Of a stretch of 64,000 nucleotides of DNA, positions 22,650-34,359 are shown in pieces. The notes under the pieces are model-generated. The model did not search any database, was not told where the DNA came from, and saw only the letters and a list, made by a program, of their open reading frames with translations. How positions within the stretch are numbered: position 1 is the stretch's first letter; each line of letters opens with the position of its first letter. The position numbers were made by a program, and so were the translations under genes. The DNA lies in the NCBI GenBank assembly GCA_032622095.1, contig CP136062.1, positions 166,042,090 through 166,106,089 of the forward strand, written 5' to 3'. Source of the stretch: Siphonodentalium dalli (lineage: Eukaryota > Mollusca > Scaphopoda > Gadilida > Siphonodentaliidae).

Positions 22650-23700
22650 ATGTAATGTTTTATTATGTCTTTGCTGTTTATCACAGAGCAAAAGTACATT
22701 AGTAAACATTAGTATACATAATATATATTAATAACTTGATGAATTAATTGGTTTTATATACATACATATTTACACGCTAAGTCCATCCATATGTGTATAG
22801 ACCTGATATAAACAATGCATAATGTCATACTATGCTATTGCTATATAATATTATGCCGTATACTATGCCCAATACCACAAGTCGCGACTGGCAGAAAGCA
22901 TTAAATAATTTCCAATTTCAATTTTGGCTTATAATATAATTTCGTTGATAATCGCCATATATTTCTTCTCATGTGTATTAAACGCACATATTAAATAAAA
23001 GCAAAAATATATTTAACTGTGTGCATACAGTCGTATAAATTGTGATCTATGAATGATATCAGAGGCACATAAACTCATTCAGGATACATGTCTCCGATAG
23101 TTCACGACAGTCTCATGTGTCACACAGTGCCTGTTTAATAAATATGCATACCCTCTTCATAAGTTCTAGATTATCAACAGATAGAAGGCCAATAAATTTA
23201 TCAAGGTTGGGAAGCTCCCAATAATACGATGGTATAAACTTTTGTCTGATAGACTGGAATTTTGTGCATACGATAATAAAATGATATTCACCACCGAGAC
23301 CATCCCCACATGTGGAGCAGAGTCTTTGTTCTCGTGACATGGCGTTCCATCTACCACTCTCAATGGCCAAACGATGGTTTGTTGTTCAAATCTTTGTCAT
23401 GTATTCTGCCAGATATCTTTGCAATATTAGCAAATAGCCACTCATTTTAAGGTCGGACTTTATTTCTCTGTAACGGATACCCTTTGATGAAGAAAGAATA
23501 TTTTGGCGCCAGTCTAATTCAAATTGACTTGTCGTGTCCATTTTAAATTGTCTGATGGTCCCCTTAGACAAGGGATAGTTAGCTGAACATGAACTTTTTG
23601 CATTTACCTCTTCGAAAATCACCTGTATAAATTCAAACCATTTCAAATCAGCACCGGAAGACTCCGATAAAACTCGCGACAATCTATATAGTTTCTTCAC
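22650..23700 (-). pseudogene. LINE ORF2 C-terminal fragment, frameshifted
   Basis: Two minus-strand frames (23700-23386 and 23370-23113) are consecutive parts of one LINE protein end, broken by a frameshift or small indel near 23380. The second carries LCSTCGDGLGGEYHFIIVC, a CX2CX8HX4C motif like that of the copy at 14.3 kb. It is preceded by NHRLAIESGRW, the segment usually found before this motif. The 3' tail extends to about 22650, with CATAATAAAACATTAC on the minus strand. Divergence from the 14-kb copy shows a different LINE family. No catalytic domain remains. Confidence 0.75.
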
Positions 23701-24220
23701 TAGATTTGAACCACATTCGCTTCAAAGTTATTAATAACTGATCGCCGTGTTACTTTTGTTTTGATAATAAAAGATGCCAAACAAAAATTTATCTCCAAAT
23801 TGTAGCCAAATAACACGGATGTGCTAATAACAGGCTTCACATGTAACAATTAGATGACCAACAGCCTACTGTGAATCGGCAAACTTAAAATTCAATTTTC
23901 CAAGGCGTAATTTAAAATACCTGATATAATTGCAGAATAGCAATGAATTAGGCGGATTTACATAAAATTCATAAATTATCTAATTTGTATTCTACGACAC
24001 GAAAAGTGATTTTAATGACACAAATGTTAGTTGTTCCTCAGCGTCAGATTCATTTTATTTACATCCAACTCGATCTTGACTTGAGAGCGACCTTGAACAT
24101 CTTTTATCGCGTATTTTGTTCGTTGGCAAAATCGGTCAATAAAATTTCGCTCAATCGTTCGAACTTGATACTTACGGTGGCTGATTTAGGACATAAACAA
24201 ACATATTTTATCTAGAAATT

Positions 24221-24330
24221 TCCAAATATCTTCTCGAAATTTCGAGATTACATCGCGTTAATTCGACATAACATCTCGAAATTTCGACTCGAGAAACTAT
24301 CTCGAAATTTCGAGATACTAAGACAAATTG
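24221..24330. repeat. Cluster of TCTCGAAATTTCGAGA palindromes
   Basis: CTCGAAATTTCGAG or close variants occur three times here and several times in 25800-25925. The neighbouring block GGAGCCATTTCATAGGCA (24379) is inverse to GAAATGGCTCCATGCTCC (25668). The two clusters may therefore be ends of one inverted-repeat element of about 1.7 kb. Confidence 0.5.
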
Positions 24331-25218
24331 GGGAGGGTGATGCTTACTAATAATCAGTAGATGGTATAGGGTGCGCATGGAGCCATTTCATAGGCATACT
24401 ACGTACATGTACTTTAACTTCAGATTGGAATTTTCTCAGATAATTGTGTAGACTTATAAGTTATACATTTTCCCAAAGGGTGACAACACTTAGCGCTCAC
24501 TTCGCCATCCCGGAATTCATATCCAAGCGAGGGCGAATCCCGAGTGTAAGTATAGACTCCAAGATTGCGATATGAGAACATGCCACCCTTCCGGAAAATG
24601 GATAACGTATTTGTCCACCGCATGTCAGTGTCGTCAGGTTAAACGTTTTTCATCGCTCTAAAGTTCGAACGTTTGTTTATGCCATAACTTTTGGCATTAC
24701 CTGATTTTGGATGGTTTTTTTATTTTTGGATGATTCAATGGCATTACTACAGTGTCAGTATTCGTTAACACTGCCTGGCTATGGTCAATCTTCGTGCTCA
24801 CGGCTTAATTTATCCCGTTCTCATGTTGTCTGGCTTGAATTGGATATATTCGTGGCTGTGAGTATTATGGGAGTAGAATGAAGTAACTAGCGGTTATAAT
24901 AATCGCAATTGTGTTCGTGTATGTTTGATGTTTGGAGCGGGTCCCCCAAAATGACACCGGCCGGTCCCTGTGAATCGAACATATATCAGAGAATTCGATG
25001 GCGGAGTTTATGTCATCAGAATTTACCAGCTATACAATTTGATAGAAATAATCCCTGTCCATGCACATTGACGGAGTTCCCATAGTATATATATAGAAGA
25101 CCTCAAACGAGTCTCCAATTTATAGTGAAATTTACATAACGAGTCCAGTAAATTAGGTACGACAGAGCCTTTTGCGGAGTCCAGACCGCTGGCCCCTGGG
25201 GAAAATACCAGATAAATG

Positions 25219-25260
25219 ATATATATATAGATATATATATAGCTATATATATATATATAG

Positions 25261-25302
<42 letters not shown>
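25219..25302. repeat. AT dinucleotide microsatellite
   Basis: Nearly pure (TA)n interrupted by TATAGC and TATAGA units. Open frames rich in Tyr-Ile on the minus strand here come from this repeat. Confidence 0.95.
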
Positions 25303-25459
25303 TGGACCAGGGACATAGTAGATGTAGTACATATTGGTACATCTGGTATATTCCCCAGAACTAATTTGCTAGACTGTAACTTGCACAATAAACTGCACAT
25401 GGAGGCTCTGGTGCGTTCTTTTGGATTGGGGTTATTTTGTCCCAGGTGCCGGTGATACA

Positions 25460-25830
25460 ATATTGCTCGAGGGCACGTTTATGCTATGGTATGTCATCTA
25501 CTGATATTAGAAGGAAGCAGCCCCAATTTGGTCCTAGTTATCTTCACTGTGTGTATTTATGAATGTATTACTCCAGCCATCGTAAATATGTAAAGTTATC
25601 TCAAAATTGCGAGTACATGTAGTAGGTCAGGTCAATGTGGTACAATACTGCTTGATGGCACGTTTATGAAATGGCTCCATGCTCCTATACCATATACATA
25701 TATGATCAAGCAGCACCCGTCCCAATTTTCTCCTAATTATCTTCGCTGTGTGTATGCATGAATGTAGTACTCCAACGATCGTATACAATATATACCTGTA
25801 AAATATCTAGAAATTTCGATATAGTATCTC
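25460..25830 (+). repeat. ~190-bp direct duplication
   Basis: GGCACGTTTATG, AGCAGC(A)CC, CCCAATTT, AATTATCTTC or AGTTATCTTC, and GTGTGTAT...GAATGTA appear in order at about 25472-25575 and again at 25656-25768. Both copies are diverged. Confidence 0.6.
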
Positions 25831-25925
25831 GATATTTCGATATAGTTTCTGGACATTTCGAGAGTATCTCGAAATTTAGAGATAGTTTCTCGAAATTTAT
25901 AGAAAGTTTCAAATATCGAGATAAC
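25800..25925. repeat. Second cluster of TCTCGAAATTTCGAGA-like palindromes
   Basis: Alternating TAGTATCTCGA, AATTTCGATATAG and TTTCTCGAAATTT motifs over 125 bp give open frames on both strands. It pairs with the cluster at 24221. Confidence 0.55.
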
Positions 25926-26472
25926 ACACAATATTTTTGTTTAAGTCCTATATCAGCTATATGAGTATGTAGACTCGGATAGTCAGCTAACGGAAATTGT
26001 GTTTACAACAGACAGGTTTGAGAAAATTCTTTATAATAAGTTGAAATTGATGTTCCGGGCGTATAATTATAAATATTCAACGGATTTTTTTTGTTGCGTT
26101 TGTGGCATTATAAAATTTTAAGTGGCCGCGAATTTATATATGTTGTTCGGCGACATACAATTTTTAAGCCCATAATTGCAACAACAAAAAATATGTTGAT
26201 TGTTTATATGTTCTGAAGATAGAAAGATAATTGCATCAAGTGCTGCTACAACGTTTGAACATTAACAAGCTGATGATAGATTTTTATTTCAAAGTGTAAG
26301 TAATATATGAGAATAATATCATATATGTTGTGACGAATAAGTGTTGATAAAAGTTTGAACGACAACAATCTGGATTAGCGAGTATCTATAAAGTTAAGTT
26401 GAATTATAACTGATGACAGTAATTGACATATCAGGATAAGGCTGTGGCATGACATAAAAGCAGGCCACTTAC

Positions 26473-26562
26473 AGTGACATGCAAAGCAGGAGAGGTGAAG
26501 CAGATGGTATATTGACACCCATCGCCAAGCTCAAATGCAACAATTTTGGCTACACCATCAAC
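26473..26562 (-). CDS. Candidate internal exon, unknown gene
   Basis: On the minus strand, 90 nt are bounded by a consensus donor (GTAAGT at 26467-26472) and an AG acceptor after a short pyrimidine-rich stretch (CCCCCTTTGTG..AAG). One frame is open and reads VDGVAKIVAFELGDGCQYTI followed by CFTSPALHVT, alternating hydrophobic and polar residues like beta-strands. The other two frames contain stops. A 30-codon open stretch is not rare by chance, so the case rests on the splice sites. I do not recognise the family. It lies upstream of the candidate first exon at 20.8 kb, so it would belong to another gene. Confidence 0.27.
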
Positions 26563-26861
26563 CTTATATCACACAAAGGGGGTACACACTGATTACGCCT
26601 ATAACGGGAGCCACCAGAAGATGGTCTAACCATGATAGTGATGCAGTACCATAACAGACGGCATAACGAATAATGGCGATGTATAAGAAACACGACTAGT
26701 CATCTCGATGCTCACAGTCTGCCTTGAAGTACAGGGGCTCATCACTAAATCGAATATTCGGCCACGTTACCTAAGCTGCTATAGCTTATTATAATGTCCA
26801 CATACCTTGCTCATTCAATTCCGAAACGTGGTCATTCCAGCCTGTTCTATCCACACATTAC

Positions 26862-27232
26862 CTGCTTAACATATAACTTATTTTATCTGATCTTATCTTT
26901 TATCTATCGTTTGATAATCTGCTGAGAATCACTTCATTTTGCGTCGATAATGTGCTGAAAATTAGAGCGTTTTAGTCACATTATCAACTCATACGACGAT
27001 TATAAGCAGATTGTATGGGCACAACGACACAATATAAATCAACTCGCGACTTTACTTATCGAGTGTACGCTCTTTAACATGTATTTTCAATGTGGCCCGC
27101 GCCATAAAATGAAATAGCGGACATGACTCCATTATCTGCTTATTTCATAATCAAATAATCAAATTATGTATTCACTTTATAGGTCGATTATGTACGTATT
27201 TGCGCGAGGACATGTTGGGTCATTCAGTCAGT
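26862..27232 (+). repeat. Dispersed repeat family R2, copy a
   Basis: It shares with 28510-28858 the ordered blocks GTCGATAATGTGCTGAAAAT, CTCTTTAACATG, GTGGCCCGCGCCATAAAA, ATGACTCCATT, and TATAGGTCGATTATGT. Each block is slightly diverged. No coding potential seen. Confidence 0.75.
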
Positions 27233-27371
27233 TCTCCTAAAAAAAGTTCCTTTTGAATCTATTTCAAAACCACAAATAAGCATTAAATAATGTCAATGTG
27301 GGCTTATTTCTGTTTTTGAAATAAGTTCAATATGAGCTTATTGTCAGGATAACATGCTGGTCAAACGACTG

Positions 27372-27590
27372 TTTAAAGATGCATAATCAAAATGAACGCT
27401 CCCAAATTACTATTTCTTTCGCTTTGTGGGTAAAACAATTTAGTTCGAGTCTTGGAACCCATCCATCGAAGCTCGAGTGATCAGACATCGATTTTTTAAA
27501 TCTGATATGTTCCACCACCAGTACCGTTTGGCGGCCTGGCAAAAAGTCGGACCAAATTGCGGATGAAGATGGATAACTCTAAGCTCTATG
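27372..27590 (+). repeat. Dispersed repeat family R1, copy d
   Basis: From TTTAAAGATGCATAATC to GATGAAGATGGATAACTC, as in copies a and b, with about 15 bp lost near AAAAAGTCGG. It sits between two R2 copies. Confidence 0.75.
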
Positions 27591-27599
27591 AGAACCTAA

Positions 27600-27780
27600 A
27601 TCGACTTAGCATATTTACGCTCTTTTTAATGTGTTTTCACTGTGGCCCGCGCCATAAATGGGAATAACGTATTTAAGACTACTATTGGCGTATTTCAGAA
27701 TCGTATAATGTCCAATATTAACCTATGTGAATATTTAGGTCCAATATGAACATATTTGCACGAGAATATTCTGCGGGATA
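27600..27780 (+). repeat. Dispersed repeat family R2, partial copy b
   Basis: Contains TTTACGCTCTTT, TGTGGCCCGCGCCATAAA and ATTTGCACGAG in the order of the other R2 copies, but lacks their first ~150 bp. Confidence 0.65.
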
Positions 27781-28509
27781 TTATATACTTTCATGTTTTG
27801 GATATATCTGACGGTGTAACGTCTCTACATGTACGTGCATACACGCTCGTATGCTAGTTCGTAAGTAATTTCCTAATATGTTTCAAACCTGTTATTTACC
27901 ACATGTGTGGTGGCAGTGGGTCAGACAATCGTTACGATGGGACAGAACACTGTCTTGGAATTATTCTCTGAATGTTACCAAAAAAAGGACATGATTTCAA
28001 GCGTTTGTCCTTTATGGGGCCTTATGATAAAAAATAATTTGGGGGAAAACGCATATATATTCCGGCACATGCATTTAATTGACAAAAGCGCTTGAGTGAT
28101 AGAGCTGATCACTCTTAAAACCCAGATGCAATCTTCAAAGCTCACACTAGTTTTTAATTGCACGCTGTTGTCACACTCAGTGACGTTCAGTAATGCAAAT
28201 GGTTTTATCATCAAGTGAAGTATGTTATACGGACATGATGCGCTATGTACTTGTTCACGAGCACCTCGGCCGCATGCTATATAATGTAGACTTCGGCATA
28301 TAGCATTTGCATTTAGCACTTATCCGTATATTACGATGACTGGTATCGAATATACAACAGTTAAGTGATTACAACGCATATGGTTGCTGACGTCACAGAT
28401 ACACACTTATACTAATTCAAACTGAGGTAACAGATAAGAAGGTGTGATTTATAACACGCGTAACTACAGACAATGACATTGATTGACCAGCCTGTTCTCC
28501 CGAAAATTC

Positions 28510-28858
28510 GAACATTATCTGCTCATAAAGGACTTGTTTTAAGTAGATACTATACTTAGAATCGCCTCATTTTGAGTCGATAATGTGCTGAAAATGGGAG
28601 CGTATTAGGCACAATTTCGACTAATAATGAGGCAATTCTAATTAGATTATGTGCGGACAATAACACAAATAAGCCAACTCACGACTTTTCTGGTGGTGCT
28701 CTTTAACATGCGTTTTCACGGTGGCCCGCGCCATAAAACGAAATAACGGCTATGACTCCATTGTCTACTTATGTCAGAATCAAATAATCACTTTGCGTAC
28801 ATATTTTACATTATAGGTCGATTATGTGCGTATTTGTGCGAGTTTATTGTTGGATTGA
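28510..28858 (+). repeat. Dispersed repeat family R2, copy c
   Basis: A full-length copy comparable with 26862-27232. A short inner inverted repeat (AGAATCGCCTCATTTTGAGT and TAATGAGGCAATTCTAATTA) is clearest here. Confidence 0.75.
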
Positions 28859-28859
28859 C

Positions 28860-29636
28860 GCTATATGAAGATCGTTATAGTATTTACTGTACAACTCCCA
28901 GTATGTGTTAATGGATAATTGATATACATGTATATGATCACTCAATATATACATTTCCACACAGCCCGTGCACTGTCCACTCACCAGTATTGTGTGGAAA
29001 ATTATTATGGCAAATTTATATTACGCTGTTTTTTCTGTTCTCCTTGTTTGACTTTCTAAATGGCATTGTGTTTAATAATCTGCCAGTGAATTACTCTGAT
29101 TTTGACTTTGTCATTCTAGGTGTTATCTCCCCCCCTGGCAGTCATATTACCTCGTCTGACCAGGGACATGGGTTCAGGGGATTGGTAGTGTCTACCCCCT
29201 CCCCCAACTTTGGTCAAAATTTCATGCCTGACGAAATTTTACGAAACATACATGTTGAATTTATTATCATTGTGTAATTTTGCAACCAGTAATTTCTGGG
29301 GAATGTTTTGTGTAGACCAACAGTAGCGTATTTATTTTCTACATTTTGTAAAAAAAATTGTATGAAATGACCACCAGTTAGAAATTTTCCAAACCTAACG
29401 GGGTGCGTGATTGAAAATGTCCAAGGGTTGGAAAGTTGGAGGTATTAGCTTAATTTTAAAATTGCAACCAACATTGCAAAATGTTGTATCTCTTGAAAAT
29501 AGGATTTTTGTCTGGTTCAAAGGGGTTTGTTTAGTTGGAAACTTCAAGGTGGACACCCGCAACATAGACCATCTAGTGACGTCCCTGGTCCAGACACCCA
29601 ATTACCAATAAAGATATGATGTGCTTCAAAACACTT
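28860..29636. other. No gene supported
   Basis: Frames of 65-95 codons exist on both strands (28990-29277 plus, 29395-29611 both), but none has a recognised domain. A minus-strand donor-like GTGAGT at about 28977-28982 lacks a coherent exon. Confidence 0.3.
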
Positions 29637-30038
29637 AATTGATGGATTGATTGATTGGGTTTTAACGTCATTTTAGCAACAAAGCCATATCACGACGTGA
29701 AGAAACATGTTATCAAAATCGAGTGGAGCAACGGTGAATTTTACTAAAACGAAACAAAATATATACAAATAAAAACATCCAAATCAGAGCGGGAGTGCTC
29801 GATTGGGGCCAGAACCATTTAGAAACTGACCATTTTGCGAACATATATAAAACAGAATATCAAATACATAGCAATACTGTTCTAAAAACAGCAAACAGAA
29901 AATCTATATGAAATGTTTTAATGTATTAAGACTTTCGTATATTAAAATATTTGAAGTAGTTGAGTAAGTTGGTATACTCGCTCCTGTGAAGCTTGATCAG
30001 ATATTTATGATATCTGATGAAACTGGCATGAGTCTTAA
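29637..30038 (-). mobile_element. LINE 3' untranslated region with (AATC)n tail
   Basis: On the minus strand, sequence after ORF1 runs to GACGTTAAAACCCAATCAAT and ends in repeated CAAT units. This is the ending typical of jockey-superfamily (Nimb-like) LINEs in molluscs. The tail marks the true 3' end of the insertion. No ORF2 lies between ORF1 and this tail. Confidence 0.7.
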
Positions 30039-31259
30039 TTAATTATTCAAGTTGACAATCGGGTGGTTGGATCGTCCTATGTGATCCCTCGCCCAAAACC
30101 AAGCCTCTTGCCAAAATGTAACGGTGTACTCATCCAAAGATAGCCCCTTCTCTTGAATGCTCAAAGTCCAACCTCTGCCTCTGAGAGTCAAAAACTTGAC
30201 AGACCTTGGAGATTTTTGTTTTGGAACAACTGGATCAACATCCTTAGTTGGTTTCGAAGCAAACGTAAAAACTGTAGTAGCTGTATCCATTGCCTGTGAG
30301 ACAGGCTCAGGAACAGGAGGAATATCAGTCTCTTGAACTTGTGTTGTTAATGATATCATGACGAGTTTTGTTTCATTTTCTGTCTGAGTGCTGGCATTAA
30401 CATACTTTTTCTTAGCAACGGCAGCCGAGTATGTGCCCTGAGGAATTGTTGGTCTGGCACCAACTAATTTATTAGCATCCATGTACGATAAATGTTGCTC
30501 AGCCTTACATCTTTGTATCTTCAATTCATAGTCCCATATGGGACACGAACGATCAATTGCAGCGTGTGAACCTTGACAGTTTGAACATTTTTTATGATTT
30601 GTACAATCCTTATAATCATGACCAGAAACAGAACAGCGTGCACAAAATTAATGGTTCTTTACTTTTACAATCTTCCAGGCCATGGCCCTGGCATTTAAAA
30701 CTTCGTAATGGAGTTGGAACATAGGTACTGATATCTATCTTCATGTACCCAACCTTCAATGTCGGTCGGTGTTCACATGGATTGAAGGTCAGAAGATAAC
30801 AATTCAGAGGAACTCGAATACCATCAACAGTTTTTGTAAATCGACGAACTTCTGTAACTCCCTTTGGTTCCATCTCCGCCAATATCTCTAATTCCGAAGA
30901 ATCAGCTATATCGCGGGACCACAACACAGCTCTGCTACTGTTTAATGTCTTGTGGTGAGTAACCACTACTGGTGTTTGTGCAATAGGTGTTAACTCTAGC
31001 AGAGCATCAGATTGAACTTTCTGTGAGCATTCAATCAAGAGAGAGCCACTTATTGGCCCAGTCCTGATTGGTTTGACATATTTCAATTGACCAGCAATGC
31101 TTTGTAGCGTTTTGTCGATAACAAAGCTAGAAGGTCGTTTCACATTTGGGTCAAAGCCAAGAACCAAGTACTGAGGGAATATCACAGCATCATTGGAACT
31201 TTTGGCGAGTCATCATTCTTACGAGCAAGACGTTGTTTTTTTTTTTTTTGAGTTGCCAT
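30039..31259 (-). pseudogene. LINE ORF1 (gag-like nucleic-acid-binding protein), frameshifted
   Basis: The reading begins at ATG 31259 (MATQKKKKQRLARKNDDS). The frame then shifts near 31200 to VIFPQYLVLGFDP and continues to a first, degenerate zinc knuckle FKCQGHGLEDC near 30690. A second shift near 30650 restores a frame with CARCSVSGHDYKDC and CSNCQGSHAAIDRSC, two further zinc-knuckle motifs (CX2CX4HX4C, CX2CX3HX6C). After these come ELKIQRCKAEQHLSYMDANK and VNASTQTE, typical of jockey-type ORF1 proteins. Such proteins bind LINE RNA in the cytoplasm. Two frameshifts make it a pseudogene. A lysine codon run of about 15 A near the start is a likely slippage site. Confidence 0.8.
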
Positions 31260-31490
31260 ACAAAAAGCAAAATATCGACAACTAGCCCAGCAGCCGCCGT
31301 GGACTACCCTTAAAATTCTGGTCGGGCCAAAGACTGGTACATAGCTGAAGCGGTGACGCCTCTCCACGGTGAGACAGGCGTGAACAATGCAGAATTCAAC
31401 ACTCAACAATCATCAGGACGAACACAACATATACAAGAGAGAACAGAAACACCATACATGCCTATTCTACCCCGGATCCACACGGGGTCA
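31260..31490 (-). mobile_element. LINE 5' untranslated region
   Basis: A GC-richer segment directly upstream of the ORF1 start, containing GTCCACGGCGGCTGCTGGGC on the minus strand. By composition and position it is the LINE 5' leader. Its exact start is not visible; no target duplication was found. Confidence 0.45.
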
Positions 31491-32199
31491 AAACACTTAA
31501 AGATCCACCGTCCCATTAGACACCAAATTTGACGACATTTCTTTGGCCAATTATCAGGTACTATTGATAAGAAAAATGAAAAATACTTTGAAATCAACAT
31601 CATATTCTTGTGGTAATGGAATCGCACACAATCATCCATATAACACTCGTACTTGCGAATGCACTTGAGAATGTTATCTGCTACTTGTAGGTCACCAAAA
31701 TGAAAAATGTGTTAAAATTACCTCCATTTGAAAGTCGATATAAGTATTGCAATATACACATGTAGGAGTAAAACAAATAGACAGGAAATAGATTAATTGC
31801 TGAAGCTGAGGCTGAATTCAGTAGTGAAGAGGTTGAAGTGGAAGTTGAAGATGTAGGAACCTGCTGATCAAATATAGATTCACTATTCTGAACACAAACT
31901 TTATCATTATATTTAGCTAATTTTCCCAGTAAAGAGTCCCAAAACACATCGCCCTCTACATATATTTCAAATCCGTCAAATCATATTTTACTTGACGAAT
32001 GACGTTGCTAATGTAAACAGGCGTCTCTATTGCAGTTAAGGGGGAAATACTCTAATCTCACGCGCAAAAGTGCAAATAGTCCGTATCGCTTCAGGCGCAT
32101 GAATATCGATTCAAAATTTAACGGCATTACAAGTGATTCGCCCCGATTGGAGCAAGAGTTTAATATAAGGAAGCTAACGGCGTAGCACCGATATAATTC
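31491..32199. other. No gene supported
   Basis: A Ser/Thr-rich minus-strand frame (31981-31681) is the only open segment of note. It has a stop just upstream, no ATG, and no recognised family. Confidence 0.3.
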
Positions 32200-32415
32200 A
32201 GTTTGAAACTCTCTTTTTTAATATTTACATGTATTAGGCCTAGCAGTTTAGCAGCATAGCACTACTATGTACAGTGCCAGAATTGGGTTTGAAACTCTCA
32301 TTTTTTTAATTTGTTATTCATTAGCAGTTTATCATCTTAGCGGTTCTAGAGACCATTTAAAACTCTATTTCCTTCATTTTTTCATTCGTTAGCAGTTAAT
32401 GCTTAGCACTTTAGC
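32200..32415 (+). repeat. ~68-bp tandem repeats, segmental copy A
   Basis: TTAGCAGTTTAGCAGCATAGC and AGTTTGAAACTCTC blocks recur about three times. They match the longer array at 35970-36540. Confidence 0.75.
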
Positions 32416-32430
32416 AGCAAAATACACGTG

Positions 32431-32837
32431 TTAATATACGCTTTTAAATTTTTACCGGTGTCGAAAAGATCGATACTTACTTGAACTACTTTTCAATACG
32501 AGCATCATGTGTTCAAGAAAGACGCATTGGGGGTAAAACAAATATTGTAGAAATAGAGAGCGTTTATTTCACGTCTGCGCGAAAAATAATAACAAATCTG
32601 GAAAGTGGCTGTGACCATGGCACGTATTTTTCAGAGCATATGGATCCGGTATATCAATGTTTCGTGTATTTATAAATCTATCTTATTCCTCCTTCCAAAT
32701 TATGTAAACACAATTTGGAAGCTCGAATTAGGCATGTTCGTTTACCACGCACATCATCCGCATTGCGAATATCCACACAATATTATCCATAACTAATAGT
32801 ACGTCGAAATCTATACAAAAAATAAGTTAATAATTGA
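32431..32837 (+). repeat. Segmental duplication, left flank of minisatellite A
   Basis: This ~400-bp unique-looking segment is repeated at 38885-39283 with about 90% identity by eye. Shared blocks include GATACTTACTTGAACTAC, GAGCATCATGTGTTCAAGAA and CTGGAAAGTGGCTGTGACCA. The TTAA at 32431-32434 is the empty target of the MITE inserted in the other copy. A 12-bp gap (AAAAATAATAAC) distinguishes the copies near 32581. Confidence 0.9.
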
Positions 32838-33960
32838 GAACGCTCTTTATTATCCTCCGCCTGTGGGCGGCGGAAAAATAAACGCTCTTTATTACCCCCC
32901 CCCCTCGCCTTTGAGCGACGGAATAATGAACGCTCTTTATTACCACCCCCCCCCCCCCGCATTTGAGCGACGGAATAATGAACGCTCTTTATTATCCTCC
33001 GCCTGTGGGCGACGGACGAATGGACGCTCTTATTATCCTCCGCCTGTGGGTGACGGAAGAATGAACGCTCTTTATTATCCTCCACCTGTGGGCGACGGAA
33101 GAATGGACGCTCTTTATTATCCTCGGCTTGTGTGCGACGGAAGAATTGACGCTCATTATTATCCTCCATCTGTGGGCGACGGAAGAATGGACGCTCTTTA
33201 TTATTCTCCGCTTGTGTGCGACGGAAGAATGGGCGCTCTTTATTATCCTCCATCTGTGGGCGACGGAAGAATGGACGCTCTTTATTATCCCCCGCCTGTG
33301 GGCGACGGAAGAATGGACGCTCTTTATTATTATCCGCTTGTGTGCGACGGAAGAATGAAGGCTCTTTATTATCTTCGGCTTGTGTGCGGCGGAAGAATGG
33401 ACGCTCTTTATTATCCTCGGCTTGTGGGCGACGGAAGAATGGACGCTCTTTATTATTCTCCGCCTGTGGGCGACGGCAGAATGGACGCTTTTTATTATCC
33501 TCCACATGTGGGCGACGGAAGAATGAACGCTCTTTATTATCCTCCGCCTGTGGGCGACGGAAGAATTGACGTTCTTTATTATCCTCCACATGTGGGCGAC
33601 GGAAGAATGAACGCTCTTTATTGTCCCCCGATTGTGGGCGACGGAAGAATGAACGCTCTTTATTATCCTCCACCTGTGGGCGACGGAAGAATTGACGCTC
33701 TTTATTATCCTCCACCTGTGGGCGACGGAAGAATGGACGCTCTTTATTATCATCGGCTTGTAGACGACGGAAGAATGGACGCTCCTTATTATCCTCCGCC
33801 TGTGCGCGACGGAAGAATGAACGCTCTTTATTATTCTCCGCTTGTGGGCGACGGAAGGATGGAATCTCTTTATTATCCTCCGCCTGTGGGCGACGGAAGA
33901 ATGAACGCTCTTTATTATCCCCCGCCTGTGTGCGATGGAAGAATTGACGCTCTTTATTAT
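32838..33960. repeat. 42-bp minisatellite A (about 27 units)
   Basis: The unit is 42 bp and can be written CGCTCTTTATTATCCTCC + GCCTGTGGGCGACGGAAGAA + TGGA. Length 42 is 14 codons and the unit lacks stops in most frames. Long frames therefore run through the array on both strands, including 411 codons on the minus strand and about 400 on the plus strand. Units differ at fixed variable points (CTCC/CCCC, GCCTG/ACATG/GCTTG, GGGCG/GTGCG). Two units near 32898 and 32945 carry expanded poly-C. This is a tandem repeat and not evidence for a protein. Confidence 0.95.
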
Positions 33961-34359
33961 ACTTCGATACCGGGGAAAATTCAAAAGCTAATAACATTAT
34001 TCGTATTTTGGAACGCAAACAGCCATGTGTCTTTAATAGTAAATATATATGTAACCTTAAATTTTAGTTTATAACAAACTAAGTTTATAACAACGCTCTG
34101 TATCGAATATCTTCTATGAGACTAAGAATAGGAAAAATAATGTAACCATAAAACACTCTTTGAGTATAAGACAAAGCATGTGTCTTATTTCATTTACATA
34201 ATTCCAAACCTAGAAATAATAATTATATGAGCCAAACGCTGGTTCCCATCCGAACATATACAAGAAACTATAGTCGGCACCTCTATGATGAACCCGATTA
34301 TGACACATTGACCCGAAACAATACCTGCCGGGTGAACGGGAAAACCCCATATTCCTCAC
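33961..34359. other. Copy-A-specific sequence
   Basis: AT-rich sequence between minisatellite A and the shared right flank. It has no counterpart after minisatellite B (40690-41255), so one or both copies were altered here. Confidence 0.4.

Noticed and set aside
24420-24623. 67-codon minus-strand frame with moderate GC content as a small protein gene
   Set aside because: No recognised family, no splice or promoter support; length is within chance.
25023-25460. 145-codon minus-strand frame
   Set aside because: Its middle is encoded by the AT microsatellite; the flanks show no domain.
31681-31981. Ser/Thr-rich minus-strand frame as an exon
   Set aside because: Stop codon directly upstream, no ATG, no clear acceptor, and no family recognised.
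32783-34074. Open frames of 411, 403 and 330 codons over minisatellite A, as a repetitive protein gene
   Set aside because: The unit is 42 bp without stops in most frames, so several frames on both strands are open together. There is no signal for one frame over another, and array B breaks them.
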